64,000 nt of DNA, from positions 2,416,501 through 2,480,500 of the forward strand of contig JADJWP010000002.1 of the NCBI GenBank assembly GCA_016716305.1, read 5' to 3'. How positions within the stretch are numbered: position 1 is the first letter of the stretch; each line of letters starts with the position of its first letter. Origin of the DNA: Chloracidobacterium sp. Its GTDB lineage: Bacteria > Acidobacteriota > Blastocatellia > Pyrinomonadales > Pyrinomonadaceae. A program made the position numbers and the translations under genes. The notes beneath the pieces were generated by a model. That model saw nothing but the letters and a program-made list of their open reading frames with translations, was not told the DNA's origin and made no database searches. Of the stretch, positions 18,170 through 26,856 are shown one piece after another.

Positions 18170-18246
18170 TGGTGGCGGGGGGGAGACTTGAACTCCCGAC
18201 CTTGGGGTTATGAATCCCACGCTCTAACCAGCTGAGCTACCCAGCC
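18170..18246 (-). tRNA. tRNA-Met (anticodon CAT)
   Basis: A 77-nt cloverleaf on the minus strand with encoded CCA. D arm GCTC/GAGC, anticodon loop TTCATAA giving CAT, T arm GGGAG-TTCAAGT-CTCCC, discriminator A. Acceptor arms GGCTGGG and CCCCGCC pair except for a U-C clash at 4/69, and the anticodon stem has an A-C at 31/39. It is most likely an elongator tRNA-Met. A CAT anticodon could also be tRNA-Ile2 (lysidine-modified) or initiator tRNA; the initiator is unlikely because the anticodon stem lacks the three G-C pairs at its base in the initiator arrangement. Confidence 0.9.
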
Positions 18247-18379
18247 ACGAACACTTGATTATAGTTTGCCGTGCAAAAAAATCAAGTTAATCGGGTTTTC
18301 GCAGCACCTCGCTTTTGCCCCTTCGAGAGTGCGATTGCTAAGATAAGAATTTAGAGGACCTTTCTGATCCGGGTTAAAA

Positions 18380-19621
18380 ATGCCAATAATATTCGCGGCC
18401 GCGGCCGAACATTCACAGGTGCTTTTCGCACTTTTCATAATGATCGCCGCCGCCAAATTGATGGCCGAGTTGTTCGAGCGTCTGCGACAGCCGGCGGTCG
18501 TCGGTGAGATCCTTGCGGGTGTCATCGTAGGCCCGAGCGTACTGGGTTGGGTCAGGCCGTCCGAGATCATCGGGATCGTTGCCGAGATCGGCGTTATATT
18601 TCTTCTCTTCATGGTCGGGCTCGAGACCAAGCCGCAGTCCGTCTATCGGGTCGGAAAAAAGGCAATGCTGGTCGGCACGCTCGGTGTGATACTTCCCTTC
18701 ATTGCCGGGTATTTCATCGCATTGCTTTGGGGCGGCTCTTTTATCGAAGCAATGTTTATCGGAGCCGCGCTCGTAGCGACATCGGTCGGCATTACGGCGC
18801 GCGTGCTCGGTTCGATGGACCTTTTGGATAAAGAAACGTCCCGGATCATCCTCGGGGCGGCGGTGATCGACGACATCCTAGGGCTGATAATTCTTTCCGT
18901 CGTCTCGGCAATGAGTTCGGGCGACATCAACTATCTCGAGCTCGGCAAAACAGCGGCCCTGGCGATCGCTTTCACTTTGCTCGTTGCGGTCCTGGGTGCG
19001 CGGATGATGAACAAGGTCGCACCGAAGGTCAGCAACCTGCGGGTCAGCAAACCGTTCTTTAATGTCGGATTGATCTTATGTCTCGGGCTTTCGGTGGCGT
19101 CGATCTATGTTGGCGTGGCCGCGATAATCGGCGCATTTCTCGCCGGGATGGCGATGGCTGAGGCAACCGAAGATAATCCGGGAATGCACAAACTGACAAG
19201 CGGCGTGACCGAGTTCCTCGTGCCGTTTTTTCTCGTCAATATCGGCATGCAGCTAAATCTGGCGGTCTTTAAGGATGCGTCGTTCCTGCTGCTGGCTTTC
19301 GTGATCACGTTCTTTGCGGTGATAACAAAGTTCATTGGCTGCAGCATCGGTGCCTGGGGGTTAACGCGACGCGAGATGGCTCAGGTCGGCGTCGGAATGA
19401 TACCCCGCGGCGAGGTTGGGATCGTAGTTGCTCAGATCGGTCTCGGACTTGCCGTGATCACCGAAAGGTTCTTTGCCGCCGTGCTGTTCATGGCGGTTGC
19501 GACGACCCTGATAGCGCCTCCGCTTATTAAGTACTTCTACGCCGAGGATAAAGACAACGATGGCGTGCTCGACCCGATACTTGAGCGAGACGTATCAGAG
19601 GAATTCACCCGGATCGGCTAG
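18380..19621 (+). CDS. Cation:proton antiporter, CPA2/KefB type
   Basis: 413 residues with about 12-13 transmembrane segments. Family features are RQPAVVGEILAGVIVGPSVLG in the N-terminal half, VGLETKP, and the ion-binding VIDDILGLI, with the two adjacent aspartates of the transport site. It moves Na+ or K+ against H+ in the inner membrane; the ion cannot be read from sequence. No TrkA-N/RCK nucleotide-binding domain follows the membrane part. The protein instead ends in a short cytoplasmic tail with EDKDNDGVLDP, a DxDxDG calcium-binding-type loop. Single gene, with the tRNA on the other side. Confidence 0.88.
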   Translation: MPIIFAAAAEHSQVLFALFIMIAAAKLMAELFERLRQPAVVGEILAGVIVGPSVLGWVRPSEIIGIVAEIGVIFLLFMVGLETKPQSVYRVGKKAMLVGTLGVILPFIAGYFIALLWGGSFIEAMFIGAALVATSVGITARVLGSMDLLDKETSRIILGAAVIDDILGLIILSVVSAMSSGDINYLELGKTAALAIAFTLLVAVLGARMMNKVAPKVSNLRVSKPFFNVGLILCLGLSVASIYVGVAAIIGAFLAGMAMAEATEDNPGMHKLTSGVTEFLVPFFLVNIGMQLNLAVFKDASFLLLAFVITFFAVITKFIGCSIGAWGLTRREMAQVGVGMIPRGEVGIVVAQIGLGLAVITERFFAAVLFMAVATTLIAPPLIKYFYAEDKDNDGVLDPILERDVSEEFTRIG

Positions 19622-19746
19622 TTCGTCCCCGGAAATTCGGTCAAAATGACCTTCAAGCTTGAGAAATGGCTGTTTCAAGCCGTCGCGGACCGAGAAACCC
19701 CCGATATTTACCGCCTGATCGATACTCCTAACACCAAAAGATTTCC

Positions 19747-19775
19747 TTGACACTTTGGTGACAAACATCTATTAT
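19747..19775 (+). promoter_or_regulatory. Sigma-70-type promoter of the pil cluster
   Basis: TTGACA (19747-19752), 17-nt spacer and TATTAT (19770-19775), about 120 nt ahead of pilB, in the 276-nt gap after the antiporter gene. A small hairpin ACGATG-TTTAT-CATCGT lies just downstream in the presumed leader. There is no sigma-54 GG-N10-GC element in this gap that I can see. Confidence 0.7.
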
Positions 19776-19897
19776 CGTGTTGCGACGATGTTTATCATCG
19801 TTTATTCGGCAACCTCTCTGTCCGTGTATCTCTTTTAAACTCACACATCTGTCTTCCTCTTGCGCATTCGCATTCAGGAAACACAAATTAGAACTCG

Positions 19898-21745
19898 ATG
19901 TCAGCGAAATTAGGGGAAATTCTTGTCCGCGAAAATCTCGTCACCCCGCAACAACTGCGTGAGGCTCTCGACTATCAGAGAAGCAGCGGAGGCCGTCTAG
20001 GCTCGAATCTCGTCAAATTGGGGATCATCTCCGACGACGTGATAACTGCGGTTCTGTCGCGGCAATATGGTGTGCCGTCGATAAATCTCGACCTCTTCCA
20101 CATCGAAGCGGACGTAATAAAGCTGATATCGCAGGAGGTCGCACTCAAATACACGGTGTTGCCGATATCGAAGGTCGGTGCAACGCTGACCCTCGCGATG
20201 GCCGATCCGACAAATGTGTTCGCGATGGACGACATCAAGTTCATGACCGGACTAAATGTCGAGCCGGTGATCGCATCCGAGGCATCCATCCAGATGTCGA
20301 TCGGTAAGTATTACAGCGGTTCCACGCAGATCGACATATTTGACGCGGCGTTCGCGGTCGAAGCCGACAAGGCGGTCCTCAAGAACGGTAAGAACGGTAA
20401 GAACGGAGCATCGAAGAACGGTACAAAGCTTAAGCTCGATGACCGCTTGTCAGAGGCCGACCTCGATGTAACGCTCGAAGGCTTTGATTTTCAGACTCAC
20501 GACGGCGAAGAGCTCGAACTGGTCGAACAGAACGACGAGATCGACCTGGCGACATTGGCACGTGCCAGTGAGGATGCTCCGGTCGTCCGCCTCGTCAATG
20601 TTCTGATGGTCGATTCGTTAAGACGCGGAGCATCGGATATTCACGTCGAGCCATACGAAAAATCGTTCAGGATCAGGTTTCGTATCGACGGCGTTCTTTA
20701 CGATGTGATGAAGCCGCCAATGAAGATGCGGGATGCTTTGATCTCACGCCTGAAGATCATGGCAAAGCTCGACATCTCAGAAAAGCGTCTGCCGCAGGAT
20801 GGCCGCATCAAGATCAAGGTCCGGGTCGACGAGCGTTCACGAGAGCTGGACTTCCGTGTGTCGACGCTGCCAACCCTCTTTGGCGAAAAGGTCGTGCTTC
20901 GTCTGCTCGACAAAGACAAGCTGATGCTTGATATGTCGAAACTCGGTTTTGAAGCCGAAAGTCTCGAAAAATTTCAGCGTGCGATCGCCAATCCGTACGG
21001 GATGGTCCTCGTCACCGGGCCAACGGGTTCCGGTAAAACGAACACGCTCTATTCAGCTCTGCAGACGCTAAACACGTCGGAAACGAACATCATGACGGCC
21101 GAGGACCCGGTCGAATTCAACCTGGAAGGCATCAACCAGGTGCAGATGAAAGAACAGATCGGCCTTAATTTCGCCGCAGCCCTCAGATCGTTCCTGCGTC
21201 AGGACCCGAACATCATCCTCGTCGGCGAAATTCGTGACTTTGAAACGGCCGAGATCGCGATCAAGGCGGCATTGACCGGCCACCTTGTTCTCTCGACGCT
21301 TCACACGAACGATGCCCCATCGACCATCTCCCGATTGGTAAACATGGGTATCGAGCCGTTTCTTGTCGCAACAAGCGTCAACATCATTCAGGCGCAAAGG
21401 CTGATCCGAAGGATCTGTGTCAATTGTAAAGAGGAGGCACAGGTTCCGAAAGAGGCATTGGTCGAGGCAGGTTTTTCGGTGGAAGAGGCGGCCGGCTTGA
21501 CGCTCTACAAGGGGGCGGGATGCGAGGCGTGTTTGAACACGGGTTACAAGGGCCGCGTCGGCCTTTACGAAGTGATGGAAGTTACTGATGAACTTCGCGA
21601 ACTGATAATCATCGGAGCGAGCGCGATCGAGTTGAGAAAGAAGGCGATCGAGCTGGGTATGATCACGCTTCGCGAATCTGGTTTGTGCAAGATACGCGAC
21701 GGCATCACGACGATCGAAGAGGTAATGAAGGAAACGGTCCTGTAA
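19898..21745 (+). CDS. pilB: Type IV pilus assembly ATPase PilB
   Basis: Hexameric motor that drives pilus extension, on the cytoplasmic face with PilC. The 615-residue protein has an N-terminal MshEN/GSPII_E-N domain (about residues 1-145) and a linker with Lys-Asn-Gly repeats (KNGKNGKNGASKNG). The GspE ATPase core has Walker A GPTGSGKTNTLYSAL at about 374, an Asp box, Walker B in ILVGEIRD, and the His box LSTLHTNDAPSTISRL. A four-cysteine zinc element (CVNC...CEAC) at about 508-548 is typical of PilB/GspE. First gene of the cluster; the next start is 16 nt downstream. Confidence 0.96.
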   Translation: MSAKLGEILVRENLVTPQQLREALDYQRSSGGRLGSNLVKLGIISDDVITAVLSRQYGVPSINLDLFHIEADVIKLISQEVALKYTVLPISKVGATLTLAMADPTNVFAMDDIKFMTGLNVEPVIASEASIQMSIGKYYSGSTQIDIFDAAFAVEADKAVLKNGKNGKNGASKNGTKLKLDDRLSEADLDVTLEGFDFQTHDGEELELVEQNDEIDLATLARASEDAPVVRLVNVLMVDSLRRGASDIHVEPYEKSFRIRFRIDGVLYDVMKPPMKMRDALISRLKIMAKLDISEKRLPQDGRIKIKVRVDERSRELDFRVSTLPTLFGEKVVLRLLDKDKLMLDMSKLGFEAESLEKFQRAIANPYGMVLVTGPTGSGKTNTLYSALQTLNTSETNIMTAEDPVEFNLEGINQVQMKEQIGLNFAAALRSFLRQDPNIILVGEIRDFETAEIAIKAALTGHLVLSTLHTNDAPSTISRLVNMGIEPFLVATSVNIIQAQRLIRRICVNCKEEAQVPKEALVEAGFSVEEAAGLTLYKGAGCEACLNTGYKGRVGLYEVMEVTDELRELIIIGASAIELRKKAIELGMITLRESGLCKIRDGITTIEEVMKETVL

Positions 21746-21761
21746 GACTTTTGGAGGAAAT

Positions 21762-22577
21762 ATGGTATTTAGGGCAATTGCACTTTCGATAGCATTGTTG
21801 ATCGGCATCGGTACGCTCATTCCGTTAGCGACGGAGTACGCCGAGGCCGGTCCGAAGAAAACGCGCAAGTACAAAAAGAAACGCGAATGGCGCGGCGTGA
21901 AGAAATATTCGAAACGCTGGTGGCAGCTGTATCGGGCCCAGGAGCGCCGAAAACGGGCTGTTGCAGCCCGGCGTCGTGCGCTTCGGCTTCGCCAGATGCG
22001 GCTCGCTCGTGCCCGACAGGCCGCACAGAACAATGCCACTGCCGCAGTGAGATCGAAACCGGCCCAGACCGAAAAACCGCCGGCGGCCGTGCTGCCTTCC
22101 GGACAGGCCGCACCAAAGAACTGGGCACCGGGCCAGTCGACCGATGGTGAGGTTCAGTTTCGCGTTGCGGGCAACAGCGGAATGGAAGTGGGTTCGGCCT
22201 CGATATCGGTTGTCGGACCTGCAACGGGTGAAACGGTCGCGACCGGCCGGAACAGGAGTGTCGGCGGCGTGCCAACGACCTCGCTCCGGAGAGAGGTCAT
22301 CAACCGGATGATCCGTGAGAACGGATGGGTCGTCAACGATTATCAGAAAGAGATCGGCGGCAAGACCGTTTACGTTGTCGTAGCTCAATCGCAGGCAAAC
22401 GGCGGACGGGTGCAATCGAGATTGTTCTATTTCACCGAAGCCGACGGCCGCATCTATAGTGTCGCCACCAATTCGAATGCCGAGGCGGCCGACCGTCTTG
22501 CCGAAGAGTCAGAGAAGGTGGTCAATTCGATCCAGAGCAGACGACGACCGACGCAGCAGGCCGCTGTCAAGGAATAG
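21762..22577 (+). CDS. Lys/Arg-rich secreted protein in the pilus cluster, unknown function
   Basis: Not recognised. 271 residues. Residues 1-29 look like a signal peptide (hydrophobic core, cleavage near AEA). The next 70 residues are strongly basic, with runs such as KKTRKYKKKREW and ERRKRAVAARRRALRLRQ. A Pro/Ala linker leads to a C-terminal domain of about 140 residues with VINRMIRENGWVVNDYQKEI and VYVVVAQSQANG and a closing amphipathic helix, a pattern resembling small lipid- or protein-binding alpha/beta domains. A strong TTTGGAGGAAAT site precedes the ATG. It lies between pilB and pilT, 16 nt after pilB, so co-transcription with the pilus motor is likely. The basic tract could bind DNA, cell wall or polysaccharide; this is inference. 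Confidence 0.7.
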   Translation: MVFRAIALSIALLIGIGTLIPLATEYAEAGPKKTRKYKKKREWRGVKKYSKRWWQLYRAQERRKRAVAARRRALRLRQMRLARARQAAQNNATAAVRSKPAQTEKPPAAVLPSGQAAPKNWAPGQSTDGEVQFRVAGNSGMEVGSASISVVGPATGETVATGRNRSVGGVPTTSLRREVINRMIRENGWVVNDYQKEIGGKTVYVVVAQSQANGGRVQSRLFYFTEADGRIYSVATNSNAEAADRLAEESEKVVNSIQSRRRPTQQAAVKE

Positions 22578-22603
22578 TCGGCTCTTTTTTCCTCATTAGG
22601 ATC

Positions 22604-22634
22604 GTGCAGCGGCGACGCTCGTCAGCTGCTGCAC
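22604..22634 (+). other. Strong hairpin between the basic protein gene and pilT
   Basis: Arms GTGCAGCGGC (22604-22613) and GCTGCTGCAC (22625-22634) pair over 10 positions with one G-U; the 11-nt loop can pair further. No T run follows, so it is not a standard terminator. It could be an mRNA processing or stabilising hairpin adjusting the pilT level relative to pilB. It starts 26 nt after one stop and ends 25 nt before pilT. Confidence 0.5.
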
Positions 22635-22659
22635 GGTCCTGCATTACCCTCTAACCAAT

Positions 22660-23877
22660 ATGAGCTTCGACCAACAAGAAAACATTGCCTCGCAGATCAC
22701 CCTGCCCGAACTTCTCAAAAGAATGACGGATGCGGGCGGATCTGACCTGCATCTTACGACGAACTCTGCCCCGCAGGTGCGTGTACACGGCCACCTGTCC
22801 CCGCTCACAGGCATTCCTCCGCTTACGCCGGCCGACACAAAACGACTCGCATACTCAGTTCTGACCGATGCTCAGAAGCACCGGTTCGAAGAAAACCTTG
22901 AGCTCGATTTTTCGTTCGGTTTGAAGGGAATGTCGCGATTTCGTGCGAATCTCTTCAATCAGAAAGGTGCCGTAGGCGCGGTGTTTCGTGCGATCCCGTA
23001 CGAGATCAAATCTTTCGAGGCCCTTGGGCTGCCGCCCGTCGTGGCAGATCTTTGCAAAAAGCCGCGCGGCCTGGTTCTGGTCACCGGCCCGACCGGTTCG
23101 GGTAAATCTACGACGCTCGCCTCGATGGTCGATAAGATCAATATCGACCGGCATGACCATATACTGACGATCGAAGACCCGATCGAATTTCTCCACAACC
23201 ACAAGAACTGTGTGGTCAACCAGCGTGAAGTTGCCGCCGACACACATTCTTTCGGCGCGGCACTCCGCACCGCTCTTCGTCAGGACCCCGACATCGTCCT
23301 GGTTGGCGAAATGCGTGACCTTGAGACGATCGAAATGGCGCTGCGAATCGCCGAGACCGGACACCTCACGTTCGCAACGCTGCACACTAACTCAGCCTAT
23401 TCGACCATCAACCGTATAATCGACGTTTTCCCGTCGGCCCAGCAGGCACAGGTCCGAACACAGCTATCGCTCGTCCTTGAAGGCATCATGTGCCAATCGC
23501 TGCTGCCCAAGGCCACCGGAGACGGCCGCGTTATGGCGCTCGAGATACTCGTGCCGAATGCCGCTATCCGCAACCTCATCCGTGAGGACAAGATCCATCA
23601 GATCTACTCGATGATGCAGACCGGACAGGACAAATTCGGAATGCAGACCTTTAACCAGGCCCTTGCGACGCTCGTCCACAAGCGTCTGATCTCGATCGAG
23701 GTCGCGATGCAGCGAACTTCGAACGCAGACGAGCTAAAGGAGCTGATCGAACGCGGTTCCGGCCTTAACCAATCGTATGCCGGAAATGGAACAGGAAAGC
23801 CCGCGATGCCGCCGTCGGGACATTCGAGCCCTTACGCCCAGGGCAGACCTATCGGACAGCGTCCTCCGGCACGCTAG
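22660..23877 (+). CDS. pilT: Twitching motility / pilus retraction ATPase PilT
   Basis: Hexameric ATPase that depolymerises type IV pili. PAS-like N-terminal domain with GGSDLHLTTNSAPQVR; RecA-like core with Walker A GPTGSGKSTTLASMVD at about residue 143; Asp box TIEDPIEFLH; Walker B VLVGEMRD; His box TFATLHTNSA. The PilT-specific C-terminal AIRNLIRE motif is present (NAAIRNLIREDKIHQIYSMMQTG). At 405 residues it is longer than the usual 345-370 because of a Gly/Pro/Ser-rich tail of about 40 residues (PAMPPSGHSSPYAQGR), probably disordered. Confidence 0.96.
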   Translation: MSFDQQENIASQITLPELLKRMTDAGGSDLHLTTNSAPQVRVHGHLSPLTGIPPLTPADTKRLAYSVLTDAQKHRFEENLELDFSFGLKGMSRFRANLFNQKGAVGAVFRAIPYEIKSFEALGLPPVVADLCKKPRGLVLVTGPTGSGKSTTLASMVDKINIDRHDHILTIEDPIEFLHNHKNCVVNQREVAADTHSFGAALRTALRQDPDIVLVGEMRDLETIEMALRIAETGHLTFATLHTNSAYSTINRIIDVFPSAQQAQVRTQLSLVLEGIMCQSLLPKATGDGRVMALEILVPNAAIRNLIREDKIHQIYSMMQTGQDKFGMQTFNQALATLVHKRLISIEVAMQRTSNADELKELIERGSGLNQSYAGNGTGKPAMPPSGHSSPYAQGRPIGQRPPAR

Positions 23878-23911
23878 AGAAACCAGACCTAGAGGAGCAT
23901 AGAGAAAAGAA

Positions 23912-25144
23912 ATGCCTACTTACGTATTCAAAGGACGAAACCGGTTGAACGAAATGGTCGCCGGTGAGCGCGATGCAGCCAGCCAGGACGAACTCCGTGC
24001 ACTTTTACGGCGCGAGCAGATCGTAATGACACAGGCCTCTGAAAAGGGCAATGTCATTTCGATACCAAAGCTCGGAACGCGTAAAAAGGTCAGCGCCAAG
24101 GAACTTGCCGTATTCACCCGGCAATTCTCTGTGATGATCGATGCCGGTCTGCCGCTGGTCCAGTGTCTCGACATATTGGCCGAACAGCAGCAGAACGTCT
24201 TTTTCAAAGAGGTCCTGCGTCAGGTAAGGCAGAACGTGGAAGAAGGCTCGACGCTCTATCAGGCACTGGAAAAGCACCCGAAGGTTTTCGATTCGCTTTA
24301 CACCCACATGGTCGAAGCGGGCGAAACGGGCGGTGTGCTCGACCTCATATTGCAGCGGTTGGCGACATTGATCGAAAAGGTCGTCAAGCTGAAACGCAGC
24401 ATCATTTCAGCATCGATCTACCCGGCAGCAGTGATCGTGGTCGCGATCGCAGCCATCGCGGTGATCATGGTGGTCGTCATCCCGCAATTCGAACAGATCT
24501 TCCTTGGTCTCTTGGGACCGGGCGAGGCCCTGCCGTTGCCGACGCGTATCGTGATGGGAATAAGCGGCTTTCTGGCAGGCTGGGGCGGCCTTGCATTGCT
24601 GATCGGCATTATCGGCTCTGCGGTCGGTATCAAGTATTACTATAAGACCGAGAGAGGCAGATGGCAGATCGATTCCCTGCTGCTTAAAACTCCGATTTTC
24701 GGCAGCATTCTGCGAAAGGTGGCAGTCGCTCGTTTTTCACGCATTCTCTCGACGCTGCTGTCATCGGGTGTTCCGATCCTTCAATCGCTTGACATAACCG
24801 CAAAGACCGCCGGAAACGTGGTCATCGAAGATGCGATCCTGAAGGTGCGGGCAGGCGTCGAACGCGGTGAGAACTTTGTTGATCCGTTAAAGGCGACAAA
24901 TGTATTTCCGCATATGGTCGGCCAGATGATCGGCGTCGGTGAACAGACCGGTGCTCTCGACGCGATGCTCGGCAAGATCGCAGATTTCTATGAAGAAGAG
25001 GTCGATACGGCCATCGCCGATCTGTTGGCGATGATCGAGCCGGTTCTGATCGCTTTCCTCGGTATCACGATCGGTTCGATCGTGATCTCGATGTACCTTC
25101 CGCTCTTCACACTCATCGGCAAACTCGCCGGTGGGCCGAAGTAG
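23912..25144 (+). CDS. pilC: Type IV pilus inner-membrane platform protein PilC
   Basis: GspF/PilC-family integral membrane protein that transmits PilB/PilT rotation to pilin assembly. The 410 residues contain two T2SSF domains (about residues 75-195 and 275-400), each with EAGETGG- or GEQTGALD-type motifs, and three hydrophobic segments: AAVIVVAIAAIAVIMVVVIP, a second around 220-245 and one near the C-terminus. The N-terminus MPTYVFKGRN is typical. AGAGGAGCATAGAG precedes the start. Last gene of the cluster; a strong terminator follows directly. No pilin or secretin gene is nearby. Confidence 0.95.
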   Translation: MPTYVFKGRNRLNEMVAGERDAASQDELRALLRREQIVMTQASEKGNVISIPKLGTRKKVSAKELAVFTRQFSVMIDAGLPLVQCLDILAEQQQNVFFKEVLRQVRQNVEEGSTLYQALEKHPKVFDSLYTHMVEAGETGGVLDLILQRLATLIEKVVKLKRSIISASIYPAAVIVVAIAAIAVIMVVVIPQFEQIFLGLLGPGEALPLPTRIVMGISGFLAGWGGLALLIGIIGSAVGIKYYYKTERGRWQIDSLLLKTPIFGSILRKVAVARFSRILSTLLSSGVPILQSLDITAKTAGNVVIEDAILKVRAGVERGENFVDPLKATNVFPHMVGQMIGVGEQTGALDAMLGKIADFYEEEVDTAIADLLAMIEPVLIAFLGITIGSIVISMYLPLFTLIGKLAGGPK

Positions 25145-25165
25145 ATCAAGCTGCAAGGGCAAGCG

Positions 25166-25197
25166 AAAGACGGCATCTTCGGGTGCCGTCTTTTTTT
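25166..25197 (+). terminator. Intrinsic terminator after pilC
   Basis: Perfect 10-bp stem AAAGACGGCA/TGCCGTCTTT (25166-25175 and 25184-25193) with a TCTTCGGG loop and continuing T run to 25197. It ends the pilB-pilC transcript; the convergent gene's stop lies 2 nt further on. Confidence 0.9.
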
Positions 25198-25198
25198 G

Positions 25199-25567
25199 CT
25201 ATTGCTTTGGGGTTTTGAGAAGGCTGATCGCGAACAGTATCGCCAGAAGCAGGTCGATCGCGGCACCGGCCGTTATCTGCAAAGGGGCACGTCCGTTCGC
25301 GTAAAGATAGAAAGTCGGTATCACGAAGGCGATCTTTTCAACGATCGCAGCCGGCATTATCGGGCGAAACCGAACCGGGTCTTTCGCAATGATCAGGAAC
25401 ACAAGCTGGAAAGCCAGTGCCACACCGACGAATCCGTAAAAATACTCGGGGTGCGTGATCTCCGGCGGGCTGTCGATCGCGATCTGTCTTTCGAGAAAGT
25501 ACTGCGGAACGAGAGCGAGGATGCCGTAAATGCCGGCGGCCGCGAATGTGTAGCGAGCGAATTTCAT
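25199..25567 (-). CDS. Four-helix integral membrane protein, unknown function
   Basis: Not recognised. 122 residues with about four hydrophobic segments: YTFAAAGIYGILALVPQYF at the N-terminus, FYGFVGVALAFQLVFLIIA, AAIVEKIAFVIPTFYLY and AGAAIDLLLAILFAISLL. The short loops carry conserved-looking Pro and charged residues, and it ends LKTPKQ. The size and layout resemble small DoxX- or DUF-type membrane proteins. It is downstream of and on the same strand as riboflavin synthase (55-nt gap), which may only reflect proximity. Confidence 0.65.
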   Translation of the reverse strand: MKFARYTFAAAGIYGILALVPQYFLERQIAIDSPPEITHPEYFYGFVGVALAFQLVFLIIAKDPVRFRPIMPAAIVEKIAFVIPTFYLYANGRAPLQITAGAAIDLLLAILFAISLLKTPKQ

Positions 25568-25622
25568 AACGATCCGGTTCGCGGGAATGGCCTGGCCGAA
25601 GCCAGCCTTTCCCGGCGTCTCC

Positions 25623-26234
25623 TTACGCTATACGCGACGCGGGCACCCGCTCTTGTATCATTCGCTCGACATATTTTGCGATGACATCGGCCTCCAGATT
25701 GACCGGATCGCCGGGTTTGAGCGAGGAAAGATTCGTCATCGTCCAGGTTTTCGGGATCAATGCAATTTCGAACCAATCGGTATCGAGCTTTGCTACGGTC
25801 AGGCTGATGCCTTCGACCGCAACAGAGCCTTTATAAATGAGATACTGCGACATTTCGCGCGGGAAGCCGATGCGAACGGTCCAAAAATCGCCGTTCTTTT
25901 CGGATCCGAGAAATTCTCCGCGTGTATCGACGTGGCCCTGGACAATATGGCCCCCGAGGCGTGTCGAGGGCGTGACGGACCGCTCAAGGTTTACCGGTGA
26001 GCCGGCCGATAGGCCGCCGATCGTCGAGCGGTCCAGCGTCTCTTTTGATACATCGGCCGAGAAATAGGAAGGAGCAACGTTCAGCGCTGTGAGGCAGACA
26101 CCGTTGACAGCGATCGAATCACCGTCATTGGTGCCTTGAGTGACGATCTCAGCTTGAAGTTTTATACGGGCATTCGTGCCGAGCGTTTCGATCTCTGCGA
26201 CCCGGCCGAGTTCTTCAATGATACCTGTGAACAC
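25623..26234 (-). CDS. ribE: Riboflavin synthase alpha chain RibE
   Basis: Dismutates two 6,7-dimethyl-8-ribityllumazine molecules to riboflavin and the pyrimidine precursor. The 203-residue protein has the expected two lumazine-binding barrels. The first begins MFTGIIEELGRV and holds NGVCLTAL and GGHIVQGHVD; the second has VEGISLTV. The C-terminal helix mediates trimerisation in the family. No other rib genes are adjacent, so riboflavin synthesis is dispersed in this genome. Confidence 0.96.
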   Translation of the reverse strand: MFTGIIEELGRVAEIETLGTNARIKLQAEIVTQGTNDGDSIAVNGVCLTALNVAPSYFSADVSKETLDRSTIGGLSAGSPVNLERSVTPSTRLGGHIVQGHVDTRGEFLGSEKNGDFWTVRIGFPREMSQYLIYKGSVAVEGISLTVAKLDTDWFEIALIPKTWTMTNLSSLKPGDPVNLEADVIAKYVERMIQERVPASRIA

Positions 26235-26255
26235 TATTAAGCAGAGGGAAGAGGC

Positions 26256-26666
26256 CTAAAACCAAGGCTTCTTGCCAATGACGTACGTTTGAACAAACTC
26301 TTCATCCGATTTCGTCAGATAGATGATCCCTTCGATCAAGCCGAGGACACCCGGAATGATCAGCAAGAACGAACCGATGCCGCAGGTGAGAAAGGCGAGG
26401 ATAAAAGCGACGCCGAACATTGCAAGATAGATTATCCCTTCTTGCTGGTAACCGAGAATGAACTTGTGTATCCCGAGGCCCCCGAGCAGGATGCCGCACA
26501 ATCCGGCGGCGATCTTCTTATCAGCGCCGGGGATCTTTTGTCCATAATTGACCTGCTGCATCGGCATCGGACTTATCGGAAGCATCGTTCCGCAATTGGT
26601 GCATGTCGTGAAGTTGCCGGGATTCTGGGATTTGCAGTTTGGACAGGAAACGTATTGAGTGGCCAT
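26256..26666 (-). CDS. Zinc-ribbon TM2-domain membrane protein
   Basis: 136 residues. An N-terminal zinc ribbon has two CxxC pairs (CPNCKSQNPGNFTTCTNC). A linker follows, then a TM2 domain: a pair of membrane helices with KIAAGLCGILLGGLGIHKFILGY, IIYLAMFG and a closing helical segment with LLIIPGVLGLIEGIIYL. TM2 proteins are widespread; their molecular role is not settled. It is upstream of ribE on the same strand with a 21-nt gap. Confidence 0.8.
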   Translation of the reverse strand: MATQYVSCPNCKSQNPGNFTTCTNCGTMLPISPMPMQQVNYGQKIPGADKKIAAGLCGILLGGLGIHKFILGYQQEGIIYLAMFGVAFILAFLTCGIGSFLLIIPGVLGLIEGIIYLTKSDEEFVQTYVIGKKPWF

Positions 26667-26856
26667 ATATTTTATGATTCTCCTCAGACGGTCGGTCGAC
26701 CTAAGTATCGTGCAGTAAAAGCCTGTTTGTCAACGCGGTCCGGCCTTTGCGTGAGGTTGATCTGTATCAGATAGCGGGGTTTGAAGAAGCCGCATTGAAA
26801 TAGCCTGACCGGAGTGAAATAATCGTTATTCGTTCTTGAGGACAGAGCAAAGAAAT

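Noticed and set aside
18077..18220. N-terminal extension of the VIT1-type protein through the tRNA region
   Set aside because: It would translate the tRNA-Met sequence and its terminator; family homology begins at ATG 18076.
18170..18246. Integration site (att) at the tRNA gene
   Set aside because: No integrase, no direct repeat of the tRNA 3' end downstream, and flanking genes are ordinary.
21068..22039. Open frame of 323 codons antisense to pilB and the basic protein gene
   Set aside because: It spans two real genes on the other strand and the translation is low-complexity Arg/Ser/Ala; a shadow frame.
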